Source: Arthrobacter silviterrae (GTDB lineage: Bacteria > Actinomycetota > Actinomycetes > Actinomycetales > Micrococcaceae). From it: DNA of 64,000 nucleotides. The translations under genes and the position numbers were made by a program. The stretch is from contig NZ_JAAKZI010000021.1 of the NCBI RefSeq assembly GCF_011045165.1, positions 1 to 64,000 on the forward strand. The letters are read 5' to 3'. Of the stretch, positions 35,070 through 44,720 are shown one piece after another (within the stretch, counting starts at the first letter, position 1; every line of letters starts with the position of its first letter). The notes under the pieces are model-generated. The model worked only from the letters and a program-made list of their open reading frames with translations, ran no database searches and had not been told where the DNA came from.

Positions 35070-35139
35070 TGGTGGAGGACATACGGGTCGAACGTATCGA
35101 GGACACCCCACTGGTGCATCCCCCCTGATGCTGCCCTCA
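35070..35139 (-). other. tRNA-like element with encoded CCA (degenerate)
   Basis: Minus strand: acceptor arms TGAGGGC and GTCCTCC (6 of 7 pairs), D-like arm CATC-AGGGGG-GATG, a short CACC-AGTGG-GGTG stem in place of the anticodon arm, canonical T-arm ATACG-TTCGACC-CGTAT, then ACCA. The T-arm and CCA end are tRNA-perfect, but the anticodon arm has a 5-nt loop and cannot decode. It may be a tRNA remnant or attachment-site scar; no integrase is nearby. Confidence 0.45.
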
Positions 35140-35233
35140 AACTCTAGGCGAGCGGCACCGCTGCACGCAAACCGGCCGGCCGCCGGCCCCGAAAATCCGC
35201 CCGTGTGTCTCGCGTTGGGCCGCCCGCGCCCAC

Positions 35234-35239
35234 TAGGCT
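35234..35239 (+). promoter_or_regulatory. -10 box TAGGCT, leaderless start of mshD
   Basis: TANNNT hexamer 6 nt before the ATG at 35246; no Shine-Dalgarno. Confidence 0.6.
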
Positions 35240-35245
35240 GTGGAC

Positions 35246-36229
35246 ATGAGCCCAGCAAACAGCAGCACCTGGCCCGTCACGGTGATTGAGGGCACCCCCC
35301 AGCCCGAAGCCCTGCGCGACATCCTTGACCTGGTGGGGGCGGCCGAAGACGAGGACGGCAACCCGCCGTTCTCCGAGCAGTCGCTCGTGGAGCTCAAGGC
35401 GAAGGCAGGCGGCCCGCACACCGTCCTGACGCTGCTCACCCACGCACCGGAAGAGAAATCCCCCACCGAGGGCGAGGACCTGGCCGGAGTGGCCGTCGTC
35501 GTGCTTAATGGCAGTGAAGGCGTGCTGGAGATCGCGGTGCACCCCCACTACCGCAACGAAGGCGTCGGCACCATGCTGGTGGACAAACTCGTGGCGGTGC
35601 GCGGGCTGCTGGGCATCAAGGCCTGGTCGCACGGTGACCATGAGGCCGCCGCGGACCTAGCCGCAAGCTACGGCTACCGCGCCATCCGCGAACTGTGGCG
35701 CATGCGCCTGGTCCGCCACGCGCCGGCGGACACCCCTGCTGCACCAAGCAGCTTTCCCACGCCCGACGGCGTCCGCCTGCGCACCTTTGTGCCACACCAG
35801 GACGAGGGCCCGTGGCTGGCGGCCAACGCCGCTGCCTTTGCCCACCACCCCGAACAGGGCGCCATGACCCCCGCGGACCTGCAGGCCCGCATGGAGGAAC
35901 CCTGGTTTGACCCGGCAGGGTTCTTCCTGGCCGTCAACGACGCCGGCGACATCCTGGGCTTCCACTGGACCAAGGTCCACCCGGCCCGCACCGGCCAAGC
36001 TGCCATGGGTGAGGTGTACGTGGTGGGCGTCACGCCCGCGGCCCAAGGCATGGGACTGGGGCGGACGTTGACCGCCCAGGGAATTGAATACCTGCAAAAC
36101 CGCGGCCTGAGCGCCATCATGCTGTACGTGGACGCGGACAACGAGCCGGCCGTGGCCCTGTACCGAAAACTCGGATTCACCAAGTGGGACTCCGATGTGA
36201 TGTACGGGCCGGTGTCGGCCACATCATGA
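35246..36229 (+). CDS. mshD: Mycothiol synthase
   Basis: 327 aa, two GNAT domains. Acetylates Cys-GlcN-Ins with acetyl-CoA to give mycothiol, the main actinobacterial thiol. The N-terminal GNAT copy contains VHPHYRNEGVGTMLVDKLV near residues 105-125; the active C-terminal copy contains VYVVGVTPAAQGMGLGRTLTAQ and ADNEPAVALYRKLGF. I chose the ATG at 35246 because a -10 box sits exactly 6 nt before it; a GTG two codons upstream is possible. Position after glnR matches mycobacteria. Confidence 0.94.
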   Translation: MSPANSSTWPVTVIEGTPQPEALRDILDLVGAAEDEDGNPPFSEQSLVELKAKAGGPHTVLTLLTHAPEEKSPTEGEDLAGVAVVVLNGSEGVLEIAVHPHYRNEGVGTMLVDKLVAVRGLLGIKAWSHGDHEAAADLAASYGYRAIRELWRMRLVRHAPADTPAAPSSFPTPDGVRLRTFVPHQDEGPWLAANAAAFAHHPEQGAMTPADLQARMEEPWFDPAGFFLAVNDAGDILGFHWTKVHPARTGQAAMGEVYVVGVTPAAQGMGLGRTLTAQGIEYLQNRGLSAIMLYVDADNEPAVALYRKLGFTKWDSDVMYGPVSATS

Positions 36230-36337
36230 GTGACCGTCCGCCGCACGGCATTTCCCGTTCCGGCACCGCCGCCTTGTAGTGTTGAAGCAGGGCACCACCG
36301 ATTGTGAAGCAGCACCAACTTTTTTGAGGATTCATCC

Positions 36338-38581
36338 ATGAAACGCGAATACACGCGGCCGGTGCAGACCGCAGCGTCATTTGGCCGGGAGCGCTTTGGC
36401 TCCGGCGAGGTCCAGGCGGCGCGGGCCACGCAGGACCGCATCGACATTCCGGAATTTGAGCCCAACCTGACCCCGTCCGGGGACATTAGCCCGGACCGGT
36501 TTTTGGACCGCGAGCTGAGCTGGCTTGCCTTCAACGCCCGCGTGCTGGAGCTTGCCGAGGACCCGGAGCTCCACCTGTTGGAACGCGTGAACTTTCTCTC
36601 CATTTTTGCCTCCAACCTGGATGAATTCTTCATGGTGCGCGTGGCCGGGCTGAAGCGCCGCATCGCCGCCGGGCTGGCCGTGCCGTCCCCGGCCGGCCTG
36701 AGCCCCATAGAGGTGCTGGAGCAGATCAGCGGCGCAGCCCACGAGTTGCAGGCACGGCACGCTCACGTGTTTGCCAGCCAAATCCGGCCCGCCCTGGCCT
36801 ATGAGCACATCCACCTGGTGCATTGGGAAGAGCTAGACGACGCAGCCAAGGTCCAGCTGGGTGAGATGTTCGCGGAAAAGATGTTCCCGATCCTGACGCC
36901 GCTGGCTGTGGACCCTGCCCACCCCTTCCCGTATATCTCGGGCCTGTCGCTCAACCTGGCCGTGGTGGTCCGCAACCCGGTCAGCGAGAAGGAGCTCTTT
37001 GCCCGCCTGAAGGTCCCGGACCTGCTGCCCCGGCTGGTCTCCGTGGACGGCCCCCGCGCCGGCACTGTGCCCGGGCGCGTGGCCCGCTTCATTCCGCTGG
37101 AGGAAGTCATCGCCCAGCACCTGGACCAGCTGTTCCCGGGCATGGAAGTGCTGGAGCACCACACCTTCCGCGTCACGCGCAACGAGGACCTGGAAGTTGA
37201 GGAGGACGACGCCGAAAACCTGCTGCAGGCCCTTGAAAAGGAACTGCTGCGCCGCAAGTTCGGCCCGCCCGTGCGCCTTGAAGTGGCCACCGACATCAAT
37301 CCGAACATACTGGCCTTGCTGGTGCGAGAGCTGGACATTGAGGACACCGAGGTCTACTCGCTGCCGGCCCCGCTGGACCTGCGCGGGCTCTCCATCATTG
37401 GCAACATTGACCGCAGCGACCTGCGCTATCCCAAACACCTGGGCCACACCTCGCGCCACCTCAACGAATCCGAGACGTCCAAGGCCGCCAACGTCTTCGC
37501 CGCGATGCGCCGCCGCGACATCCTCCTCCACCACCCCTACGATTCCTTTGCCACCTCGGTGCAGGCGTTCCTGGAGCAGGCCGCCTCGGACCCCAAGGTG
37601 CGCGCCATCAAGCAGACGCTGTACCGCACCTCCGGTGACTCCCCCATTGTTGATGCCCTGGTGGACGCGGCTGAGGCCGGCAAGCAGGTGCTGGCCCTGG
37701 TGGAGATCAAGGCCCGCTTCGACGAACAGGCCAACATCTCCTGGGCGCGGAAGCTGGAACAGGCCGGCGTGCACGTGGTGTACGGCATTGTGGGGCTGAA
37801 GACGCACTGCAAGCTGTCCCTGGTGGTCCGCCAGGAGCAGGACGGTCTGCGCCGCTACTGCCACATCGGCACCGGCAACTACCATCCCCGCACCGCCCGC
37901 TACTACGAGGACCTGGGCCTGCTCACGGCAGACAACCAGGTGGGCGAGGACCTCTCCAAGCTGTTCAACCAGCTGTCCGGCTACGCGCCCAAGTCCGAAT
38001 TTGAACGGCTGCTGGTGGCGCCGCGCTCCGTCCGGTCCGGGCTGATTGAACGCATTGACGCCGAAATCGCCAACAAGGCCGCCGGACGGCCGGCCCAGGT
38101 GCGCTTCAAGGTCAATTCCATGGTGGACGAAGCCATCATCGATTCGCTGTACCGGGCGTCCCAGGCCGGCGTGGAGGTGGGCGTCATAGTGCGCGGCATC
38201 TGCTCGCTGCGCCCCGGCGTCCCCGGGTTGAGCGAAAATATTACGGTGCGCTCCCACCTGGGGCGCTTCCTGGAGCACTCCCGCGTGTTCACCTTTGCCA
38301 ATGGCGGGGACCCCGTGGTGTACATCGGCTCGGCGGACATGATGCACCGCAACCTTGACCGCCGGGTGGAGGCCCTGGTCAGGATTTCCAACAAGGACGA
38401 CATTGACGAAGTCAACGAACTCCTTGACCGCTACCTCGATGCCGGCACCTCTAGCTGGCACCTGAACAATGAAGGCGAATGGCAGCGACACCACCTGGAC
38501 CCCGACGGCAGCCCCCTCACCGACATCCAGTCCTGGCTGATAGCCAGCCATTCCCGACAGCGTTCAACCCTTCGCCGGTAA
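36338..38581 (+). CDS. ppk: Polyphosphate kinase 1
   Basis: 747 aa. Makes polyphosphate reversibly from ATP. The N-terminal and head domains ([20 protein letters not shown] near residues 50-70, [18 protein letters not shown] near 90) lead to the two phospholipase-D-like catalytic domains. The autophosphorylated His is in [20 protein letters not shown] near 510. ATG preceded by GAGGA. It overlaps the Nudix/phosphatase gene by one base (TAATG), so the two are co-translated. Confidence 0.97.
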   Translation: MKREYTRPVQTAASFGRERFGSGEVQAARATQDRIDIPEFEPNLTPSGDISPDRFLDRELSWLAFNARVLELAEDPELHLLERVNFLSIFASNLDEFFMVRVAGLKRRIAAGLAVPSPAGLSPIEVLEQISGAAHELQARHAHVFASQIRPALAYEHIHLVHWEELDDAAKVQLGEMFAEKMFPILTPLAVDPAHPFPYISGLSLNLAVVVRNPVSEKELFARLKVPDLLPRLVSVDGPRAGTVPGRVARFIPLEEVIAQHLDQLFPGMEVLEHHTFRVTRNEDLEVEEDDAENLLQALEKELLRRKFGPPVRLEVATDINPNILALLVRELDIEDTEVYSLPAPLDLRGLSIIGNIDRSDLRYPKHLGHTSRHLNESETSKAANVFAAMRRRDILLHHPYDSFATSVQAFLEQAASDPKVRAIKQTLYRTSGDSPIVDALVDAAEAGKQVLALVEIKARFDEQANISWARKLEQAGVHVVYGIVGLKTHCKLSLVVRQEQDGLRRYCHIGTGNYHPRTARYYEDLGLLTADNQVGEDLSKLFNQLSGYAPKSEFERLLVAPRSVRSGLIERIDAEIANKAAGRPAQVRFKVNSMVDEAIIDSLYRASQAGVEVGVIVRGICSLRPGVPGLSENITVRSHLGRFLEHSRVFTFANGGDPVVYIGSADMMHRNLDRRVEALVRISNKDDIDEVNELLDRYLDAGTSSWHLNNEGEWQRHHLDPDGSPLTDIQSWLIASHSRQRSTLRR

Positions 38582-39549
38582 TGCGGACCACGGAGCATTT
38601 GGAAGAAGCAGCCGACGACGGCGGCACGGGAGTGTCCGTGTACGCCGCCGGGGCGCTGTGCTGGCGGGTGAAAAAGAAGAAACTTGAACTGCTGCTGATA
38701 CACCGCCAGCGCTACGACGACTGGTCCTGGCCCAAGGGAAAGCTGGACGCCGGCGAAACCCTGGCCGAGTGCGCCGTGCGTGAGGTGTATGAGGAAGTGG
38801 GGCTGCCCATCACCCTGGGCATTCCGCTGCCCGCCATCCGCTACGCCGTCAAGCCCGGCCTGAAGGAAGTCCACTACTGGGCCGCCGCCGTCGACGACCT
38901 CCCGCCCATGCCCGACGGGAAGGAAGTGGACACCGCCGTCTGGTGCAGCCCCAACAAGGCGCGCGGGCTGCTGTCCAACCCCTCCGACGTCCAGCCGCTT
39001 GATGCCCTGCTCGCCGCCTTTGAGGCAGGAACACTGGCCACGTGGCCGCTGCTGGTGGTCCGCCACGCCAAGGCAAAGCCGCGTTCGGCGTGGACCCGCG
39101 CCGAGGGTGACCGCCCCCTCGCGGCCACCGGGAAACGGCAGGCGCTGTACCTGCAGCGGCTGCTGATGGCCTGGCACCCCGGCAAGATCCTCACCAGCGG
39201 CTGGATGCGCTGCATCGCCACCATTTCCCCGTACGCCCAGGCCACCAAGGCCAAGGTGAAGGTCATCCCCGCGCTCACTGAAGCGGACCACAAGCGCAAC
39301 CCTGCCAAGTCGGCCGCCGTGGTGGAACGGCTGCTGGCCAAGTCCAGCCCTGTGGCCGTGTGCACCCACCGCCCCGTGCTGCCTTCCGTGCTGCGCACCT
39401 TGGCGGGGCACATGGACCCGTCCCTGGCCGCCGCGCTGCCCATCAAGGACCCGCACCTGGCCCCGGGCGAGATCCTGGTGGCCCATGTGTCGGTCAACAA
39501 CCCCGGATGGATCGTGGCGGTGGAGCAGCACAAGCCGTACGAGGACTGA
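38581..39549 (+). CDS. Nudix hydrolase fused to histidine phosphatase (MutT1-like)
   Basis: 322 aa. The N-terminal Nudix domain has a perfect Nudix box GKLDAGETLAECAVREVYEEVGL (near residues 53-75). The C-terminal SixA/PhoE-type histidine phosphatase has RHAKA near 161 and a second His in VAVCTHRPVLP near 262. The same fusion in Mycobacterium is MutT1, which removes 8-oxo-dGTP and diadenosine polyphosphates. Starts at the last base of the ppk stop. Coupling to ppk suggests a role in nucleotide or polyphosphate turnover. Confidence 0.92.
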   Translation: MRTTEHLEEAADDGGTGVSVYAAGALCWRVKKKKLELLLIHRQRYDDWSWPKGKLDAGETLAECAVREVYEEVGLPITLGIPLPAIRYAVKPGLKEVHYWAAAVDDLPPMPDGKEVDTAVWCSPNKARGLLSNPSDVQPLDALLAAFEAGTLATWPLLVVRHAKAKPRSAWTRAEGDRPLAATGKRQALYLQRLLMAWHPGKILTSGWMRCIATISPYAQATKAKVKVIPALTEADHKRNPAKSAAVVERLLAKSSPVAVCTHRPVLPSVLRTLAGHMDPSLAAALPIKDPHLAPGEILVAHVSVNNPGWIVAVEQHKPYED

Positions 39550-39566
39550 GCCTTCCCCTCCCGCAA

Positions 39567-39592
39567 CTTTGTACCGTACGCTTGGTACAAAG
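39567..39592 (+). promoter_or_regulatory. Perfect palindrome upstream of membrane protein/gntR pair
   Basis: CTTTGTACC - 8 nt - GGTACAAAG, perfect 9-bp arms, ending 22 nt before the GTG at 39615. A -10-like TACAAA lies inside the right arm. It is the expected operator for the small GntR regulator encoded downstream. Confidence 0.65.
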
Positions 39593-39614
39593 ATGGCTGG
39601 CGGAGGGGGAAACC

Positions 39615-41282
39615 GTGTTAGGCATCAACTGGGCGGAGGCGCTAATACTGGGCGCCGTTGGTGCAATCATCATCGCCTACCTGTACTTGCGGCTGGTCAA
39701 GTGGGGCCCGCGGCCTGAACGGGCACTGGACCACATCCGCAACCATGCGCTGTGGACCGGCATCATCGCCTGGGCGCTCAGCAGCGAGGCAGCAGCCAAC
39801 AGGGCCGGCATCATGCCCGCGCCGCAATCGGCAGGTCCCTCCATTCCCCTTGATGCGGCCGTCCCCAACCCGTGGGACACGATCCCACTTGCGGCCCTCA
39901 TCGGCCCCGTGGTGGCAGTTTTGGTGGTGCACCTGCTTGGCCAGCTTTCCTGGCCCGCCCCGAAATCCCCGAAGCGCGTGGCCGTCCTGGAATACCGCAG
40001 GGTGCGGGATTTTATTGAACCGGCCCTTGGATGGACTGTCCTTGGCGTTTTCCTCCTCTCGGCGGGCACCGTGGCGTACCTGGCCTTCGCGCCGGGGCAC
40101 CCTGTCAGGCTGGCGGGCTCACCCACGGAGGGAACGTGGTATGGCCCGCTGGACGGGCGGGTGCCCGGCTGGATGCTGGGCACCGCGTTGGGTGCGTCGC
40201 TGGCCATCCTGGCGGCGGGGACCTTTGCCGTAATGGCGCTCATTGCCTCCCGGAGGTCCCTCGAAGCCCTGGACAGTGTCCAAAACAAGACGCTGCGAAC
40301 TGTTGGCATGAACCGGCTGCTGCGGATTTCCGCCACCATGGCATCGGGATTCGCCGCCATTGCCGGAAACTACCTGGTGCAGCTTGCCCCGGGTTCCACC
40401 GCCACGTCCTCGGTGAATTGGCTGGCCCTGACCAATCTTGCGGTGCTGGCATCGATGCTTTTCTGGAAACCTCCTTTCATCGAGGACGTGGCGTCCCCGG
40501 CCGCCTCCGGGCCTCATGCCGGCCACGGCCCCGGCCGTGGCGCTTTGGCCAACACCGGGCTCGATGCGGCGCGCCTCGCGGATTCCACCATCGCCGCAGT
40601 AGTACCGGCGGCCGTGGTGGGCGGTTTCGCAGGCGCACTCCTCATGACCTGGCTGGGCTGGATGGGGCCGGCTGTCGTGGCAACCGTCTTCATCCTCCTG
40701 ACATACGCGGGGCTGGAAGTGCTGCTACGGCGCAACTATGCGACGCCGGGATTGCCGCACAAACACCTGAGCAAGTCCATCCCCTGGCCGCTCTACGCTG
40801 CACTCATCATCGCCGCGGCGGGACTGGCCATCGCACTGAACCAAGTGTGGCGTGCCAGGACCGAGGGCCTTGGCACCAGTGCGGGATGGAACGGAACAGG
40901 CGGGCCCGCGACATTCTGCGATATTCCGCTTCTGTGCGCCTTGGTTGTCGCGGCCGCGGGCGCCCTGGCTGCCTGGCAGGTGTTGCGGCGCCCAGCGCTC
41001 GGAAAGGCCTGGCCCGCACTTGATGGTGCCCTGCGGCGGCGCGCATTGTTCAGGATTGGCCGGACAGTCGCCTCCGGCTGGTTCACTGTTCTCGGCGCCG
41101 TGGTGATGGTGCTGCCAAATGAGGCCGACTCCAACCCCCTGGCACCGCAGCCAAACCTGGCGGCGCTGGGTGCCGTCTGTATTGCCTTGGCGGCACTGAT
41201 GCTGGTCTTTCCCGTCCGGGCTGTTTCTCCGGCGGACTTCCTGCCGGAGTCGGCTGAAACCTCCGCCGACCTGGACGGTTAG
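39615..41282 (+). CDS. Large polytopic membrane protein, function unknown
   Basis: 555 aa with about 12 predicted membrane segments, beginning almost at once ([24 protein letters not shown]). One charged cytoplasmic loop lies near residues 115-140 and another near 300-330. No transporter or enzyme motif recognised. The start is GTG at 39615 with AGGGGG 5 nt upstream; the frame is open further upstream but that overlaps the previous gene. It is followed after 6 nt by a GntR regulator, and a palindrome sits in its promoter: a self-regulated pair. Confidence 0.82.
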   Translation: MLGINWAEALILGAVGAIIIAYLYLRLVKWGPRPERALDHIRNHALWTGIIAWALSSEAAANRAGIMPAPQSAGPSIPLDAAVPNPWDTIPLAALIGPVVAVLVVHLLGQLSWPAPKSPKRVAVLEYRRVRDFIEPALGWTVLGVFLLSAGTVAYLAFAPGHPVRLAGSPTEGTWYGPLDGRVPGWMLGTALGASLAILAAGTFAVMALIASRRSLEALDSVQNKTLRTVGMNRLLRISATMASGFAAIAGNYLVQLAPGSTATSSVNWLALTNLAVLASMLFWKPPFIEDVASPAASGPHAGHGPGRGALANTGLDAARLADSTIAAVVPAAVVGGFAGALLMTWLGWMGPAVVATVFILLTYAGLEVLLRRNYATPGLPHKHLSKSIPWPLYAALIIAAAGLAIALNQVWRARTEGLGTSAGWNGTGGPATFCDIPLLCALVVAAAGALAAWQVLRRPALGKAWPALDGALRRRALFRIGRTVASGWFTVLGAVVMVLPNEADSNPLAPQPNLAALGAVCIALAALMLVFPVRAVSPADFLPESAETSADLDG

Positions 41283-41288
41283 CCCGCC

Positions 41289-41681
41289 ATGGAAGCCCGC
41301 ATCACCATCGACCTGGAAACGGCCACTCCCCCCTTCGAACAGGTCCTCAGCCAGATCTCCGCCCTCGTCGCCGTGGGCGAACTGCCTCCCGGAACTCGGC
41401 TCCCCACTGTCCGCAGCCTGGCAGGCGATCTCGGCGTGGCCGCCGGGACCGTGGCCCGAGCCTACAGGGAACTTGAGGCGGCCGGCGTCGTCACCACCCA
41501 CCGGCGCCAGGGCACGGTGGTGGCGGCCACCCGCCGGGGCCAGCCACCTGCCGGGGCAACCCGGCCGCCCGAGGTGCTGGCCGCCGTCGAACATCTGGTG
41601 GCGGAAGGCCGGCGGGCCGGGCTGGATGACGGAACTCTCTTGGCGCTGCTGCAGGGCCGGCTGCGGCAGCTGGGCAAGTAG
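41289..41681 (+). CDS. GntR-family regulator, YtrA-like
   Basis: 130 aa. Winged helix ([50 protein letters not shown] split over residues 13-62) with only a short helical tail, the size and form of YtrA-subfamily GntR repressors, which dimerise without a ligand-binding domain. YtrA-type genes usually sit with membrane protein or ABC transporter genes they repress, as here. It starts 6 nt after the membrane protein stop. Confidence 0.92.
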   Translation: MEARITIDLETATPPFEQVLSQISALVAVGELPPGTRLPTVRSLAGDLGVAAGTVARAYRELEAAGVVTTHRRQGTVVAATRRGQPPAGATRPPEVLAAVEHLVAEGRRAGLDDGTLLALLQGRLRQLGK

Positions 41682-41684
41682 ACT
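41679..41684 (+). promoter_or_regulatory. -10 box TAGACT, leaderless start of thyA
   Basis: TANNNT hexamer overlapping the gntR stop codon, 7 nt before the GTG at 41692; no good Shine-Dalgarno. Confidence 0.5.
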
Positions 41685-41691
41685 GTTGCGC

Positions 41692-42510
41692 GTGACTATT
41701 GTGACCCCGTATGAGGACCTGTTGAGGGACGTGCTTGCAAACGGCACGGCGAAATCGGACCGCACCGGCACCGGCACGCGCAGTGTCTTTGGCTGCCAGC
41801 TGCGCTTTGACCTGGCCGATTCCTTCCCGCTCATCACCACCAAGCGGGTGCACTTCAAGTCGGTGGCCCTGGAACTGCTCTGGTTCCTCCGCGGCGATTC
41901 CAATGTGCGCTGGCTGCAGGAAAACGGCGTCAAGATTTGGAATGAATGGGCGGACGACGCCGGCGAGCTGGGTCCCGTCTACGGCGTCCAGTGGCGCTCG
42001 TGGCCCACGCCGGACGGGGAGCACATAGACCAGATTTCCGCCGTGATGGACTCCCTCCGGGAGAATCCGGATTCGCGCCGCCACATCGTTTCCGCCTGGA
42101 ATGTGGGCGAGCTGAAGAACATGGCGCTGCCGCCGTGCCACGCCTTCTTCCAGTTCTACGTTGCCCCCACGGAGGACGGCCGCGGGAAGCTGAGCTGCCA
42201 GCTGTACCAGCGTTCGGCGGACATGTTCCTGGGCGTTCCGTTCAACATTGCCTCCTACGCCCTGCTCACCATGATGATGGCCCAGCAGCTGGACATGGAG
42301 CCTGGCGAGTTTGTCTGGACCGGCGGCGACGTGCATATTTACGACGACCACCTGGAGCAGGTGCGCGAGCAGCTTTCCCGCGAGCCGTACCCTTATCCGC
42401 AGCTGCGCTTCAACCGCACTCCGGAATCAATTTTTGACTACAAGTTTGACGACTTTGAGCTGGTGGACTACCGGCACCATCCCACGATTAAGGCACCGAT
42501 CGCCGTATGA
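41692..42510 (+). CDS. thyA: Thymidylate synthase
   Basis: 272 aa. Converts dUMP to dTMP using methylene-tetrahydrofolate. [12 protein letters not shown] near residues 21-32, the active-site Cys in [12 protein letters not shown] near 153, the [24 protein letters not shown] stretch (in two parts near 170-195) and C-terminal KAPIAV are all present. Start GTG at 41692, supported by the family N-terminus and the -10 box; a TTG at 41686 is possible. ATGA overlap with dfrA makes a coupled folate-thymidylate operon. Confidence 0.97.
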   Translation: MTIVTPYEDLLRDVLANGTAKSDRTGTGTRSVFGCQLRFDLADSFPLITTKRVHFKSVALELLWFLRGDSNVRWLQENGVKIWNEWADDAGELGPVYGVQWRSWPTPDGEHIDQISAVMDSLRENPDSRRHIVSAWNVGELKNMALPPCHAFFQFYVAPTEDGRGKLSCQLYQRSADMFLGVPFNIASYALLTMMMAQQLDMEPGEFVWTGGDVHIYDDHLEQVREQLSREPYPYPQLRFNRTPESIFDYKFDDFELVDYRHHPTIKAPIAV

Positions 42511-43091
42511 GCACCCCCGATTCCCCCGAGCTGTACCGGTTCACCCAGCCCATTGTCGGCATGATCTGGGCCCAGACCAACCAGGGAGTGATAGGGGCCG
42601 ACGGCGGCATGCCCTGGCAGCTGCCCGAGGACATGGCGCAGTTCAAGCGGGTCACCATGGGGCACCCCGTGGTCATGGGCCGCAAGACGTGGGACTCCTT
42701 CCCGGCAAAGTTCCGGCCCCTGCCGGGGCGCACCAACATCGTGGTGACCCGCCAGGAGGGGTGGGGGTCGACACCCGGGGCGGCAGGCGCCGTCGTTCTT
42801 GATTCACTGGACCAGGCACTCGTGGAGGCGCAGCTGTCCCCCGGCGGCAATGAAGTGTGGGTGCTCGGCGGCGGGCAGGTCTTCGCCCAGGCCATGGATT
42901 CGTGCAACGTGGCCGCCATTACCGTTATTAACACAGACGTGCCAGGTGACACCCAGGCGCCTGCCCTGGGGCCGGAATGGTCGTTCCGCGGCGCATCCCC
43001 CGTGAAGGGGTGGCACACGTCAAGGAACGGCACCGAATACCGCTTCACCCTGTGGGCCAAGGGCGAGACGGAATTTGTGGCGCCGGAGTAG
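42507..43091 (+). CDS. dfrA: Dihydrofolate reductase
   Basis: 194 aa. Regenerates tetrahydrofolate used up by ThyA, with [25 protein letters not shown] near residues 18-37, with the catalytic acidic residue in [19 protein letters not shown] near 65 and WVLGGGQVF near 127 are standard DHFR motifs. About 30 residues longer than E. coli FolA, from a short N-terminal extension and loops. Its ATG overlaps the thyA stop by 4 nt. Confidence 0.96.
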   Translation: MSTPDSPELYRFTQPIVGMIWAQTNQGVIGADGGMPWQLPEDMAQFKRVTMGHPVVMGRKTWDSFPAKFRPLPGRTNIVVTRQEGWGSTPGAAGAVVLDSLDQALVEAQLSPGGNEVWVLGGGQVFAQAMDSCNVAAITVINTDVPGDTQAPALGPEWSFRGASPVKGWHTSRNGTEYRFTLWAKGETEFVAPE

Positions 43092-43106
43092 TCAGGGCGG
43101 GCGCCC

Positions 43107-43484
43107 ATGACGCACCTAGCACCACAGCAGCCCGACGAACCATACGAACCGCACCACAACAACCTCGTCCGGGACCGCAAGCGGATGCTGAGCAACTACG
43201 GCCCGTACTCCTACGCCCGCGGCGTGTATGTCAACGGGGCCGAGACCCCGCTCAAGCCCCGCAACATCCGGATCCAGAGTTCCATCCCCATCGTGTTTGC
43301 AATTGGAACGATTATCGCGAGCATCTGGCTCTGGGCGAGTGGCGGCGACTTCTCCGGCGTGTTGCTGATGTTCGGCTTCGCTGCCGTGTGTTTGTTGATG
43401 AGCTGGATTGGCTTTCGCACCGCCCGCCTGCGCGAGAAGTGGGAAAGGGAATACCCCGACCTGGCCAAGAACATCAAATATTGA
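43107..43484 (+). CDS. Two-span membrane protein, function unknown
   Basis: 125 aa. A polar N-terminus (about 55 residues), two membrane segments (SIPIVFAIGTIIASIWLWAS and GVLLMFGFAAVCLLMSWIGF) and a charged tail ending AKNIKY. No family recognised. It follows dfrA by 15 nt and may be co-transcribed; the product is probably at the cytoplasmic membrane. Confidence 0.75.
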   Translation: MTHLAPQQPDEPYEPHHNNLVRDRKRMLSNYGPYSYARGVYVNGAETPLKPRNIRIQSSIPIVFAIGTIIASIWLWASGGDFSGVLLMFGFAAVCLLMSWIGFRTARLREKWEREYPDLAKNIKY

Positions 43485-43574
43485 CGGCCAGCCTCAGCCG
43501 CGCACGAAAGGCGGGAAACGCCGTCGAGCCTGTTCATGGGGTGAAACGAACTTCGGGCACAGTGCGGCGCCCAC

Positions 43575-43580
43575 TAAACT
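43575..43580 (+). promoter_or_regulatory. -10 box TAAACT, leaderless start of asd
   Basis: TANNNT hexamer 6 nt before the ATG at 43587; no Shine-Dalgarno. Confidence 0.65.
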
Positions 43581-43586
43581 GGCACC

Positions 43587-44720
43587 ATGACCAATAACAG
43601 TGTTCCTTCCGTCGGCCTGGTTGGCTGGCGCGGCATGGTCGGTTCCGTCCTGATGCAGCGCATGCAGGACGAGGGCGACTTCGCAAGCATCAACCCCGTC
43701 TTCTTCTCCACCTCCAACGCCGGCGGCACGGCCCCCGCGATTTCAGGCGGCGACACCGGCACCCTCGAAGACGCCTTTGACATTGACACTTTGGCCAAGC
43801 TGCCCATCATCGTCACGGCCCAGGGCGGCGACTACACAAAACGGGTCCATACCGAGCTGCGCGGCCGCGGCTGGGACGGCCTGTGGCTCGACGCCGCCTC
43901 CACTCTGCGCATGAACCACGACTCGATCATCGTCCTGGATCCCATCAACCGCTCTGTGATCGACTCGGGCCTGGCGAACGGCACCCGTGACTTCATCGGC
44001 GGCAACTGCACGGTTTCCTGCATGCTCATGGGCCTGGGCGGGCTGTTCAAGAACGGCCTGGTCGAATGGGGCACGGCCATGACCTACCAGGCGGCCTCCG
44101 GCGGCGGCGCCCGCCACATGCGCGAGCTGCTGAACCAGTTCGGCACTCTTAACTCCGAGGTTTCCTCGGAACTTCTTGATCCGGCGTCCGCGATTCTGGA
44201 CATCGACCGCAAGGTCCTGGCGCACCAGCGCGAGGGCATTGACTCCTCGCAATTTGGTGTGCCGCTGGCCGGCTCGCTGATTCCCTGGATCGATTCCGAC
44301 CTGGGCAACGGCCAGTCCCGCGAGGAATGGAAGGCCGGGGTGGAAACGAACAAGATCCTGGGTACCTCCGCCGACAACCAGGTCATCATGGACGGGCTCT
44401 GCGTGCGGATCGGCGCCATGCGTTCCCACTCCCAGGCGCTGACCTTGAAGCTGCGCGAAGACCTGTCGGTGTCCGAAATCGAGTCGCTGCTGGCCAACGA
44501 CAACGAGTGGGCCAAGGTGGTCCCCAACACCAAGGAAGCGTCCATGGCGGACCTCACCCCGGTGGCCGCCTCCGGCACATTGGACGTTCCCGTGGGCCGC
44601 ATCCGCAAGATGGAAATGGGTCCGGAATATGTCAGCGCGTTCACCGTGGGCGACCAGCTCCTCTGGGGCGCGGCCGAGCCTCTGCGCCGCATGCTGGCCA
44701 TCGCCGTCGGGAAGCTTTAG
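43587..44720 (+). CDS. asd: Aspartate-semialdehyde dehydrogenase, proteobacterial type
   Basis: 377 aa. Reduces aspartyl phosphate to aspartate semialdehyde, feeding lysine, diaminopimelate, methionine and threonine. [17 protein letters not shown] at residues 10-26 is the NADP-binding loop. The catalytic Cys is in GGNCTVSC near 135. [11 protein letters not shown], the His in [10 protein letters not shown] near 277 and the end [19 protein letters not shown] match the E. coli-type enzyme along its whole length. Actinobacterial Asd is usually shorter (about 345 aa) and lacks these blocks, so transfer is suspected. Its stop overlaps the convergent AlkZ-like gene stop. Confidence 0.95.
   Translation: MTNNSVPSVGLVGWRGMVGSVLMQRMQDEGDFASINPVFFSTSNAGGTAPAISGGDTGTLEDAFDIDTLAKLPIIVTAQGGDYTKRVHTELRGRGWDGLWLDAASTLRMNHDSIIVLDPINRSVIDSGLANGTRDFIGGNCTVSCMLMGLGGLFKNGLVEWGTAMTYQAASGGGARHMRELLNQFGTLNSEVSSELLDPASAILDIDRKVLAHQREGIDSSQFGVPLAGSLIPWIDSDLGNGQSREEWKAGVETNKILGTSADNQVIMDGLCVRIGAMRSHSQALTLKLREDLSVSEIESLLANDNEWAKVVPNTKEASMADLTPVAASGTLDVPVGRIRKMEMGPEYVSAFTVGDQLLWGAAEPLRRMLAIAVGKL

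Noticed and set aside
35070-35139. Functional tRNA gene
   Set aside because: No 7-nt anticodon loop and a mismatch at the acceptor end; reported only as a tRNA-like element.
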